This document shows, one piece after another, positions 36,152-45,831 of a stretch of DNA of 64,000 nt. The position numbers were made by a program, and so were the translations under genes. The notes below the pieces were generated by a model. The model was not told the DNA's origin. It ran no database searches and worked only from the letters and a program-made list of their open reading frames with translations. Within the stretch, counting starts at the first letter, position 1, and each line of letters starts with the position of its first letter. Source of the DNA: Umbelopsis ramanniana AG (taxonomy: Eukaryota; Mucoromycota; Umbelopsidomycetes; Umbelopsidales; Umbelopsidaceae); assembly GCF_025399195.1 (NCBI RefSeq), contig NW_026252087.1:434001-498000 (forward strand). Reading direction: 5' to 3'.

Positions 36152-37164
36152 TTACTGCTTGCCAACAGCCGCTGCTCTTTCTTCCGCCTTGAGGTCTTGG
36201 TATTCCCAGAAAAGTGCAGCAACATCGTGATTGCCGTGGTATGTCCAACCTTCTTCATGAATGTGGTATACTAGTGGGTGGAAGGAAATAATGAGTACGA
36301 CATGATGCGCATACATAGCTTTAGATGAGGAGGACCATCCATTTTTACTTACAGTTCACTGAGCCACCAGACATAGCGTCACGATGTGCAGCATGGAAGA
36401 TAGATCGCTTGCCAAGCTCCAAAGCTTCTTCAACGGTCAAGTCGTTGCGATATCCAGAGTCGAGAACACCATATGCGAATGTTGAACCGGAACCAACAGA
36501 GAACAAATCACCCTTAATCCGTGAACCATCAGAGTCGACGTAGTATAAATTGGGACCTGATTTGTCCCATCCTGTGACCATTGTACCCATAGAAAGACCC
36601 ATGCCTTTGTAAGGAAGAACAAGGTTGGCCAGCAATTTGGATGCTGCAGCTACTGAAATTCGTTCCTTGTTGGTGAGTTCATAGAGGCGGCATCGTCGTC
36701 CAAGTTCGCGTTCCCAGTAACTACAATCTGCTGCACCTCCCGCCATGGTACCGAGTAGATATGGGTTAATCTCAATGACCTTTTTGACAGTTTGTGAACC
36801 GATGTAGTTGCCCATAGTGGCTCGTGAATCGACGGCAACAATGATACCGCCCTGGAACTTGAATGCTAACGTGGTTGTACCGTGCTGAATTTTAATCTTG
36901 TAGTCAGAGGATGCTTCGTCGGTGACATTTCTGAGAAAGCTGAGAGGCTATAAGAGAAGGAACGATTTAGTCAGTTTGCCGAGATCTTGTCACCATGTTT
37001 AAAGAAAGACATTGCATTTGGACGGGGCTTACGTTTTGCGCTCCTGGAATATCAAAGGTGGGAAAAGCAAGGTCGAGTGAAGCGTCCCACTTTCCGTGAA
37101 CGCCAAGAACGTCGTCGTCGTGGGCTGTAGATGATTTTGAATACTTTTGTACAAGGGAATTCAT
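36152..37164 (-). CDS. PRE2: 20S proteasome subunit beta5 (chymotrypsin-like)
   Basis: Catalytic beta5 subunit. The ATG at 37164 ([12 protein letters not shown]) gives a propeptide of about 70 residues ending IQHG, cleaved before the mature [21 protein letters not shown]. The catalytic Thr1, Asp17 (AVDS) and Lys33 (QTVKK) are all present, followed by [20 protein letters not shown] and [27 protein letters not shown]. Three exons: the first intron is after GAQN, and the last exon (CCACTAG acceptor) adds [27 protein letters not shown] with stop at 36152. The ATG at 37164 is used rather than an in-frame TTG six bases upstream. The gene is divergently paired with PRE7, a neighbour in the same beta ring. 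Confidence 0.97.
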
Positions 37165-37380
37165 ATTCAATGAAAGAGGTTGGGCAGAAATATTACGACG
37201 CTATCAAAGTTCCGTCAGGCTTTAATTTTCATAATGAAGGGTACGCGCAACGCGCAGACGCAATTGGACTCAGTGACCACGTCACCTCAGCTGGTCTACG
37301 TCACATTTCACTCGTCGTGCCATTTCGCTTTAAGCTTACGCGCGTCCGTCTCCCCGAACTTGGTCTGTGACAGGAACACC
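37165..37380. promoter_or_regulatory. 216-bp shared promoter of PRE2 and PRE7 with ACGTCAC motifs
   Basis: Both proteasome genes must be transcribed from this interval. It contains a palindromic GTGACCACGTCAC at 37273-37285 and TACGTCAC at 37297-37304, i.e. two ACGTCAC cores 19 bp apart, resembling CRE/bZIP sites. The yeast Rpn4 site (GGTGGCAAA) was not seen. Motif role is inference. Confidence 0.55.
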
Positions 37381-38388
37381 ATGAACTTTTTGGACAGCCC
37401 TCTCTCTAAACCAGCACCCTACGTGGTTGCTCCCATTGAACACAGATTCGACCCTTACGAAGATAACGGCGGGTATGTCCCTGCGGGTTCAGACTCAACC
37501 TCACGATCCCAACTTTAAACAACTCATTCATTCATTCCAAACAGTACTAGCGTTGCCATTGCTGGAGAAGACTTTTGTGTCGTTGCTTCAGATACGAGAC
37601 AGAGCAATGGTTATATGATTAATTCTCGATATGCACCAAAGGCATACAAGATGTCGTCCACAGCTGTTCTTTCTTGCAACGGATTTCACGCCGACGGTGT
37701 GACTTTGAAGAAAGTACTTGAACAGAGAATGAAGGTAGAGACAATGGGCGGTACGCATGCGGCATTGACCAGGACATCAACAAGACTAACGGTTTATACT
37801 TGATTTTGTAGATGTACAAATACTCTCATGACAAGGATATGTCTGTCACGGCACTTGCACAAATGTTATCCAACACGTTATACCAACGACGATTTTTCCC
37901 ATACTACGCTTTCTGTTTGTTGGGAGGCGTTGACGCTGATGGTAGAGTATACAATTCACCCATTGCGTTTGAATTGATTTTCGACGGCGACTGATTCAAT
38001 TTTGATTTATAGGAAAGGGTGCGGTTTACTGCTATGATTCCGTCGGTTCCTTTGAAAGAGAAAATTATCGCACAAGCGGCTCAGCGTCTGCCTTGATTCA
38101 ACCATTCTTGGACAACCAGGTATGATAGAAAAGTTTCAATGTGTTTATGGAATCAATGTACGTGCACATGGAGCGATATGGATGATTAACATTCTCGTTT
38201 AGGTCGGTCGTAAGAATCAGCAGAACGCATCAACCGCACCATTGACTTTAGAAGCTGTTCTTCGAATTACGAAGGATGCTTTCACCTCAGCTACTGAACG
38301 TGATATACACACTGGTGACAATTTGCAGATTTTCGTCATAACCAGGGACGGTGTTGAAGAACAGAATTTCCCGCTGAAGAAGGATTAG
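37381..38388 (+). CDS. PRE7: 20S proteasome subunit beta6 (non-catalytic)
   Basis: Structural beta6 subunit (human PSMB1, yeast Pre7). Five exons. The start [31 protein letters not shown] joins to [20 protein letters not shown], matching human [20 protein letters not shown]. Later blocks are [57 protein letters not shown] then [31 protein letters not shown] spliced to VGRKNQQN, and [21 protein letters not shown]. It ends FPLKKD at 38388. It lacks the catalytic Thr1-Lys33 arrangement, as expected for beta6. It pairs with PRE2 across a common promoter, suiting equal output of two ring partners. Confidence 0.97.
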
Positions 38389-38768
38389 AGTGGGACACTT
38401 TGTGTTGTATATTGTTTAGTCGGAATAAAAAATTAGCGATTTGCTCGTACGAGATGGTGAGCGATACGGTGTTGAAGGTGGCTGGCTAATCGAGTGAAGA
38501 ATATGGGAAAGTGCATGTCTATAAGTCGTTCTAAATTCTTTGCTCCTTCGTTCTATACACTCTACATAACAAAAAAATAAAATCGTCCCCACCCCCCATT
38601 CCTTACACCATCATCCAGTAGAGAAATTTCCTCCACATGCTACACAATGTTGTCATGTTCAATACCTCGTTATCAAATTAGACACACTAGGCGAATGGTT
38701 CATTACAGAATAAGGGAAAGATTATGATTGTAATTACAAGTCTGAAAAAAATAAAGGTTCTGTAGAAA
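38389..38768. other. Convergent 3' region
   Basis: 380 bp between the PRE7 stop and the F-box gene stop, A/T-rich with AATAAA-like signals near 38425 and 38577. No gene seen. Confidence 0.5.
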
Positions 38769-40169
38769 TTACTTTACCGGCGCTCGCACCTTCATTGACT
38801 TGCCCTGGCTCTTTGCCCAGTCCAGACAAGCTTTGTTTTGCTGTTCACAAAGCGTTAGGAGAACTTTACGATTAACAAGTTCTGCCACGGAAGCCCAATC
38901 ATTGACCAAGTGGCATTCCTTCATTTCGAACACACTGAGGCGTGGGCACAGTTTGACAAATGCGCGGATACTCTCGTTGGTGATACGATAACAATTGTTG
39001 ACGGAAATGCGTTCCATGCTGGATTTCCTCTGTTGAGCCAAAAGAAGCATGCATTCATCGTCGATATCACATCCTGCCAGACCCAGCACCGCAGCTTTGG
39101 TTCGTTGAGCAATCAGTCGAATGCTGGTGATGGTGATGCGTTCTCTGTCTCTGATACGACCGACATTCAGGTGTCGCAATTGAGGGCAGTTCAGGGCTAC
39201 AGCCGATATCGATAGGTCGCTCACTAGACCACATGCTCGAAGATCCAAATGCTCTAGCAGTGGACAATGATTAGCCACAGCTATGATGGATGTGTCTGTG
39301 ATTCGGTGGCAGCCAGCCAATGATATCTGTGTTAAACTGGATATAGGCGCGGTAGGGGTAATATGAAAAGTTGCAAATCGTATGACGGTATCGTCTTCCA
39401 AATGATCACAAATATATATATCCAAGTTTGTTAGAAGGGTGGCCTTGTTGGCAATAGCACATAGCGATTCGTTGATGGTTTTCTCTTTGATCTTTCGGAG
39501 CGAAAGATGTCTGAGCGATCGGCGGTAGGTAGAAAGACAATTCATACCCAAGGCATCCGTCTGTTTCGGGGATGATACTTCCAGATTATAAACGCTCATG
39601 TCCGAGCTCGAACTTGTAGCAGCAGTGGTAGAGCTATGACTCTCAGTCAAATCCACTATCATCTTTCGTTTCAAGGACCTGTCTGACTGCGTTCTGCGAG
39701 GCTGTGGAGCAATGCATCGAATGGCACCTTCAAAAGTTGCAAAAGATAATAACCCTCTTCCTTTGTCTACGGTATTGGATTGCTGTTGCGGCATGATCAT
39801 ATTAATATCTTGTTGTTCTGATGAATTGCTCGTAATGTTGCTCCGTGCCATGGCGTCCAGGGAATATGGCATGGATCTTGTCGTGGGTATGGTTTCACCT
39901 CGTTTTTGCCAGTCACCAAACACCTGAGCAAACTTTTCGTAACGACCAATGCTTTCGCTCGTATCCTCAAAAGCTGCTCTCTTCCATAATATCCGAGCTG
40001 CGCAATCGTGCCACCCCTTATTCACCAACATTGCTGGGTATAACGCATTATCCTTGTCCAGGAATTGAAAAATGTGATTCAAGAGTTCCGGTAGATACAG
40101 TGGTAACAGCTTTTGAGATGGCTGATGTAGGATGTGCAACGATGGCGGGGAAACAATCTGGTGGTTCAT
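38769..40169 (-). CDS. F-box / leucine-rich-repeat protein (AMN1/GRR1 type)
   Basis: Probable substrate receptor of an SCF ubiquitin ligase. A single open exon; the start MNHQIVSPPSLHILHQPSQK at 40169 is preferred because the F-box begins just after it (LYLPELLNHIFQFLDKDNAL, then MLVNKGWHDCAARILWKRAA F). The same frame stays open to 40415, so up to 82 extra residues are possible. After a Ser/Gln-rich linker come about eight cysteine-containing LRRs of the AMN1 kind: ISLAGCHRITDTSIIAVANH C, LDLRACGLVSDLSISAVALN C, AGCDIDDECMLLLAQ, ISVNNCYRITNESIRAFVKL C. The C-terminal tail ends SMKVRAPVK. About 466 residues. Which protein it targets cannot be told from the sequence. Confidence 0.85.
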   Translation of the reverse strand: MNHQIVSPPSLHILHQPSQKLLPLYLPELLNHIFQFLDKDNALYPAMLVNKGWHDCAARILWKRAAFEDTSESIGRYEKFAQVFGDWQKRGETIPTTRSMPYSLDAMARSNITSNSSEQQDINMIMPQQQSNTVDKGRGLLSFATFEGAIRCIAPQPRRTQSDRSLKRKMIVDLTESHSSTTAATSSSSDMSVYNLEVSSPKQTDALGMNCLSTYRRSLRHLSLRKIKEKTINESLCAIANKATLLTNLDIYICDHLEDDTVIRFATFHITPTAPISSLTQISLAGCHRITDTSIIAVANHCPLLEHLDLRACGLVSDLSISAVALNCPQLRHLNVGRIRDRERITITSIRLIAQRTKAAVLGLAGCDIDDECMLLLAQQRKSSMERISVNNCYRITNESIRAFVKLCPRLSVFEMKECHLVNDWASVAELVNRKVLLTLCEQQNKACLDWAKSQGKSMKVRAPVK

Positions 40170-41068
40170 TATATAGCTATCGTAAGATGTGTAGTATCGA
40201 CGTCGTTTTCTATGAGGGCAGATACGTTTAGACAGATGGGCGAGATCTCGAATTGAGCGACCGTGCGTTTGCGCTGACGATCTCTGTTTGTTATGCTGCA
40301 GTTTGAGGACTACGGAGAAGAGGGGGCGACTATCACGCAAACAAGTGTGCTCAATGAAAAATGGCGATTGCTCTGATATTGCTACCATGATAAACTGCTG
40401 TATGGTTAAGTGCAAGCCTTGTTTAAAATGGACCTAAGTATTGTAATGAACAATCAGGGGGGATTGAATATAAGAGCATTTTACTTATGCGGAGAAAAAA
40501 AAGTTATCCAAAATACTGACTTGTGTCAAACGCGATGCTTGCAATAAGCCAGTACAAGCAGTTTGTTGTAACGGCTTCGGGAGGAAAGGTAAGGTAAGAA
40601 AGAGAAGGGAGGGAAACAAGCTGAAGAAAAGTGTCAAGCGGGTAAAAAATGAATCGATGACAGTATGAGGTTTCATTTGGTCAGAGAAGTCATCCACCTA
40701 AAAAAGGTGACTGGCTCGACGCTGCATGATTTTCCTTGTGGAATCTCTCCAACGGGGCGAAACATCTCATTTTCAAGGTTTGGGTGGGGGGTTGTTTTCG
40801 ACTATAGCCGAATTATGTCGTAGGCATAGGAGCACCCAGGCCAATTGCCAGCTGGAACTCTTCAAAAATAAAAAAATGTCTTCAACATGCATAACTCAGA
40901 ATCAAACTGTCATTTTTTCTACATCTTCCTTTTATTTTGCTAACATATAACCAAAGAATGGGCCCACAAGTAGGGGAGTAATAATAAACTTTTTCTAGAC
41001 CGTGTACTTGATGCTAAATTGTAAAAGTTGCCTCAATCGGTGGTAGGCTAAAAAATTTTAAGTGTAAC
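40170..41068. other. F-box gene upstream region and phosphatase-fusion 3' region
   Basis: About 900 bp, the first 246 of which could be an in-frame extension of the F-box gene. The rest has scattered short frames (e.g. minus strand 40485-40697 with MDDFSDQMKP) without a supported gene. AAAAATTTT occurs at 41051. Confidence 0.45.
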
Positions 41069-43428
41069 TTAGAGTTTGGCAGCTCTGTAAAGCTGCTTTT
41101 CTTCACGTCGGATGGGTACAATCATTATTCTACGAATGGTAGCGATATCGGCGTCGCTTAGATGGCATTTATCACGAACATAGCTTTCAATAGATCCATA
41201 TTCATGTCGAACCATAGCAATGGTCTCTTTCATACCCACATAACTAAAAAGAAAAGGTCAGAAAGGGGTAAAAGTACTCGTTGCTCTATACTAAATTCCG
41301 CACTTACGGAGCAGACATGACAATCTTCAAATCGTCGATGGAGCGATCCAACAGCTTGGCCTTTTTAGCAAGCTGTTCCTCCGATTCTAAAACAACCAAT
41401 TGGTTTAGTGTCCTGCTTATTAGACGTTCTCCACTATGGTAATACGTACCCCACCATCCAAGGTTGGTAAGTTCATACTCTCTGGCAATGACTTCATCGT
41501 CCACACCGCAAAGTCCAAGCAACAACATTACAAATACACCAGTTCTATCTTTTCCGGCGGTACAGTGTATAATGAAGGGAGATCTAGGGTTGGCAATTAA
41601 ATATCGGAAAATACGCTCAAAGACTTGAGGGCCAGATTGGAGCATAGTGCGGTAGGCTGGTAATTTTCCAGCTGTCAGTATTCCAATTAAACAACACATA
41701 CTTGAGGTCTGCATTCGAACTCACCATGAGGAAATCCTGTTGGTCCAGCAAAGTATCCTTGCCATCTGACGGCTATAGCAGCAGGGGAGTAATCCTCATC
41801 GAGGAAGACGGGACTGTGGTACCTGTCAATACCCGATATTTCACTAAGAAAGGTTCACGAGACCATCAAATCACGTTAGGTATGAGGTCAAACAATAATC
41901 CGAGTGTCGTGAACAATATTCCTACCGCATGACACCGTATTGTTCGATTTCTTGTGTGGATCTAAAATCAAACGCAGCAGTAATTCCCAAGCTCTTCAAA
42001 GTCTCTTCGCCATTGTCAGTCATGTTGCTCAGGCTATAAAATAACGAAAATTGTCAATATGCTGGTGGCCAATTCAATCTTCAATACGCTGGCCAACACT
42101 TACTGCCCGCAACGGAATACCATACGCTCACGGATATAACCGTTTCCACCTTTGACGTCCCAACCACCAATATCTCTGAAGTTCATGACTCCCTCGACAT
42201 CGATCCAACGGGGAATAGTCAAACTCTTTGTCAGCCCCAAGCTCCAAGCTCTTGCAGCTTCGTTTTCATGAACTTTGAAGTATCGAAGGATGGTATCTAC
42301 GAGTTCTTGATAGCAGCCTTTGAAGTTGTGATCAGCCTTGGGAAACAACTTGAGGGTATGAGTAGGTATGATGTTGGAGTAAATGGCAGCATCGTGAACA
42401 GGAACGATCTAATAAAACGGCGATATTAAGCAATTTTGACTCGTAACAATGGCAGCCAAATTGGAATGTGGCTTACAAAATCCTCTACACCATGACATGT
42501 GAGAACGGAGGTTGCCTTTGACAATTTGTTCACTACTTTGGGGTCAGTAACAATGATCAAGCCATTTGATATCCAGGTTCATAACGTAGATCTTTACCAT
42601 GACTCGAATCGAAATCAATGAACTCTTGCACATCAGCTTCTTTAACGATGATGTCCTCAAAGGTACCTCTCCTTCGGATAGTCCACTTATAAAAACCCTA
42701 TAGAATGTCCAATTTAATGTTAAGCTTCATACATAATAGTAGTATGATGCTCGAATGTAAATTTACCTTTTCCTTCAAAGATTGCGTCTGCTCCTTTGTT
42801 TGTCTTCCGCGGATCAAGTTCATACGGTAACGACCAGCAACATTGACAAGATGGGGTACAGGCACTCGGCAGGTGCTAGCGTATCTGAAAGAAGCAACAG
42901 AGCCTTTAAAGAAACATCATTGAGTCATCTGGGTGAATGAGTGATCGATCCAACTTTATGCTCCCCTACCTCTAGAATGACCGACAATGGCGTAGATTTG
43001 ATAGCCCTTGTTTTCAAAGTAGCTAGTAACGGTTTTAATGTCCTCAACGTCATCCTGCAAAATACATTATGAGCTTGTGTACATAGATGAATGCAATTAA
43101 AGTGTTTATACACACATTGATATTGCCAAAACGTGTGGTACCGTCGCTGTCTCCATTGCCGCGGAAATCAAATCGAAAGCTTTCATAGGGTAGCTTCTCG
43201 GCCAACAACCTTTGAAACAGGTAATTCTTGTGACCTACAGAACACAGTTAACAATAGGTTAGCATGGTGCCATTGCCTGCGCTTTTATCAAAACATTCAA
43301 GTACCCATAACACCGTGCACGATCAAAACCAGTCTCGGGGGACAACCGTCAACGACGGATTCAGGTCTAGATTCGAAGGTGCCAACGATTTTCTCATTGA
43401 GCTGATTAGTGATTGTAATGGTAGTCAT
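41069..43428 (-). CDS. Fusion of alpha/beta-hydrolase and Tyr/Ser protein phosphatase
   Basis: About ten exons encode two enzymes in one chain (roughly 530 residues). N-terminal half: an S33-type serine hydrolase with oxyanion motif VHGVMGHKNYLFQ, then FRFDFRGNGDSDGTTRFGN, nucleophile elbow VGHSRG, and later PVHDA (Asp) and PKADHNFKG (His), so the triad looks complete. C-terminal half: a Y_phosphatase3 / MptpB-LipA-type domain with VEGVMNFRDIGGWDVKGGNG, FRCGQLSNMTDNGEETLKSL G, FDFRSTQEIEQYG, and the catalytic P-loop IIHCTAGKDRTGVFVMLLLG L (Cys-x5-Arg with the Lys-Asp of phosphoinositide-type enzymes). It ends VPIRREEKQLYRAAKL at 41069. The linkage is continuous through in-frame splices around 42100-42480. 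Substrates unknown. Confidence 0.85.
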
Positions 43429-43817
43429 TGAGAGGAAAGAGATCGATCAAGACAGAGAGAGGTTTGTCCTGAAGGTGAATTAGATACCAGCAGTTAACAC
43501 GCTCCCACAACTAGGTTCTTCGTTAGTAAGTGGATATGGGTTTGAATGGCAATTTTTGTTTGATATGGCACAATTTTTAGCCGTCGTTCTCAAAATGACA
43601 GCCCCACCCCCACTCGATCACACTGTGGACAACAGGAACACATCATCAACCACACTCGATGGCACACTTTGGAAAAGATAAAAGAATTATATATATGTAT
43701 AAGAAACAAAACATAAATGGGGACGTAAAGGACTGTACAAAGTAATTTCTTATACCAGTATACAAATTAACGGTATGTCTCCACACGTGGCTCCCGCTAT
43801 TCGATTCCCTGAATGTA
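43429..43817. other. Hydrolase-phosphatase gene upstream region
   Basis: 389 bp with ATATATATG near 43690. No gene seen. Confidence 0.5.
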
Positions 43818-44351
43818 TCAAGGTATGGCCACCGTTTCAGTTGCAGCGTCCTGTCGCTCTCGCTTCTTCTGTTCAATCTCAGCGTTGCCGATGAGAATGC
43901 GTTGATCGCCTATACTCACAAGTTCGGGATCTTTGGTGAGATGGCCAATGCCTCTAATAAAGCTGCCGATCATCTTGTCCAAAGAGCCTCCAATGGTCGA
44001 CGGAATAGCGTTCTCAACCAAGTCGTCTTCTGCTTCCAGGTTTTGATGTGGGCTACCAACTGTCTGTCTTTGCTCCAGCTCTCTTTCCAGCTGATGTATA
44101 TTGTCCTTCGCATCAAACTGTAGAAGAGGTTGTCGAGGAAATCGTCTCGGCGATGGCATGGAACTCTCAATAGTAGCTTGCCTGTTAGATGTATCAATGG
44201 GTGCTGGTGCGGTTGTGTCCAGTTGGCTAGCGTCTGTGTTTGAGCCTTGATCTAATAGCCTTTGCTCTTCTTCAGGAACAGAGTCTTCATTCTCGTTATG
44301 GAGAAGTCCCCTTTGAAGAGGGACATTGTCGTCGTCTATCGTATCGTCCAT
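43818..44351 (-). CDS. Small acidic protein, uncharacterised (weak CsbD-like C-terminal pattern)
   Basis: Single exon, 177 residues, start MDDTIDDDNVPLQRGLLHNE. The first 100 residues are acidic and disordered, with SPRRFPRQPLLQFDAKDNIH QLERELEQR forming a short helix. The C-terminal part, IGGSLDKMIGSFIRGIGHLT then KDPELVSIGDQRILIGNAEI EQKKRER, has the rhythm of small CsbD-like fungal domains (helix, K-x-P-x-L, G, charged helix), but that resemblance is weak and unproven. The gene is divergent from CWC25 across 194 bp. Confidence 0.7.
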   Translation of the reverse strand: MDDTIDDDNVPLQRGLLHNENEDSVPEEEQRLLDQGSNTDASQLDTTAPAPIDTSNRQATIESSMPSPRRFPRQPLLQFDAKDNIHQLERELEQRQTVGSPHQNLEAEDDLVENAIPSTIGGSLDKMIGSFIRGIGHLTKDPELVSIGDQRILIGNAEIEQKKRERQDAATETVAIP

Positions 44352-44545
44352 ATGATTTAATTACTAGCAAAATAAATGCCAAGGAGAAAGAATCAAGGCA
44401 AGCAATTTGTTACTGCTGTCGATGTCATCTCACCTGCGCTGTGTTAAGACTATGGCGTGTGGCACGTGAGCAATTTTTTTGTGACTTAAATTTCGTTTAG
44501 GCTTGCTCTCCATAACTCAGTTTTCTCAACGTCTCACAGCAGAAA
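44352..44545. promoter_or_regulatory. 194-bp divergent promoter (small acidic protein / CWC25)
   Basis: The short interval between two divergent ATGs must serve both genes. It contains CACGTG near 44463 (ggCACGTGag), an E-box of the type the bHLH factor at 13407 is predicted to bind. Inferred from orientation and motif. Confidence 0.5.
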
Positions 44546-45464
44546 ATGGGAGGAGGAGATCTCAATTTGAAAAAGTCGTGGCATCCCTCGACCTTCCGTA
44601 ATCAAGAGCGAGTATGGAAGGAAGAACGGAAGCATGCTGACGAACAGCAAAAGATCGACCAGATGCGAAAGGAACTTGAAGAAGAACGACAGGTTCAGGA
44701 ATTACAGCGAATGCAAGAAGCAGCTGGCGGAAAGTAAGTTGATTAATCCACCTCATGCGGTGCCCAACAGCAATTTCTTCTTGAAAAATGGCTAATGTGG
44801 ACTAACAATTTGCTTTAAAAGGAAACGAGCAGACAAGTTGGACTGGATGTACGCAGCACCGAACGCTTCACAAACGCCGGGTGGAGATGATATGGAAGAG
44901 TACTTATTGGGAAAGAAATCCGTCGACAACCTACTTCGCTCCAAAGGAGAAGTACAAAAAGTCAACGACTCCGTCAATGAACGGTTCGCACTCAACACTG
45001 CCAGTCCTGTCAACGAACGTGATACTGCCGCCAAGATCAGAGAAGACCCTCTACTTGCCATCAAACGACGAGAACAGGAAGCTGTCAAAGCTATCATGAA
45101 TAACCCTTTGAAAATGCGAGCACTTCAGGATTCTAAATCAGGAAAGAAGAAGAAGAAGGATAAGAAGGAACATAAGCATAGGAAGGAGCACAAGAGTCGA
45201 AAACATAGAAGCTCTGACGATCGGGAAGAGGAGGAATCAGATCGCTACAAGCGCCGACGACATGAATCATCACGGTCGCCTGTGCGAAGTAGACATGAGG
45301 CATCTCGCTCTCCAATTCGCAGCGACAAATATCGACGACGTGAACGATCTCCATCACCAACGTCAGACCGTGGCCGCCGCTCGAGACGATCTCCTTCACC
45401 ATATTCTAGGAGTAGTCGCAATAGATCTTATAGCCCTCGAGATCGCCGTATATCGGCACATTGA
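44546..45464 (+). CDS. CWC25: Pre-mRNA splicing factor CWC25
   Basis: Spliceosomal protein needed for the first catalytic step after Prp2. Exons 44546-44733 and 44822-45464 give 276 residues. The N terminus [30 protein letters not shown] is the Cir_N domain typical of Cwc25. The intron separates GGK from [20 protein letters not shown], the second conserved block, and [19 protein letters not shown] follows. The C-terminal third is a Lys-rich then RS-type tail ([36 protein letters not shown]), as in other filamentous fungi. Good confidence from the two signature blocks and overall length. Confidence 0.95.
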
Positions 45465-45831
45465 CCACCATAACCCACTCTGACTGTTATGATCCTTTCA
45501 CATGTAAACAGAAAAAATAAACACTATTACTTTTTGATATGCTCTATTTCCACTGTCATTTCCTTGAGCATCAGATATACAATAAAATAATATATATGAA
45601 ACCAAGAAAATGTAGTAGCCGTAAGATGAAAAGATCTAGATTATGTGCATGGAAAAGTCTATCAAATTGTACAAAAGTCGCAAAGAAAGAAAGAAACAAA
45701 ATTTGGGAATGAACAATAGGTTGAATAAGCCAGCTGGCATAAGAAGAAAGAAAGAAAAGATGGTGGGTGTAGGCAAAAAAGGGGTTGTCGCTGGAATGAA
45801 ACTGGGATTTTTTTTGGGGATAGTCCTAAAC
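45465..45831. other. Convergent 3' region
   Basis: 367 bp between the CWC25 and ARB1 stops, A-rich, with AATAAA at 45515 region for CWC25. No gene seen. Confidence 0.5.

Noticed and set aside
40170-40415. 82-residue N-terminal extension of the F-box protein.
   Set aside because: Lies before the usual F-box start and reads like 5' UTR; kept only as an alternative start.
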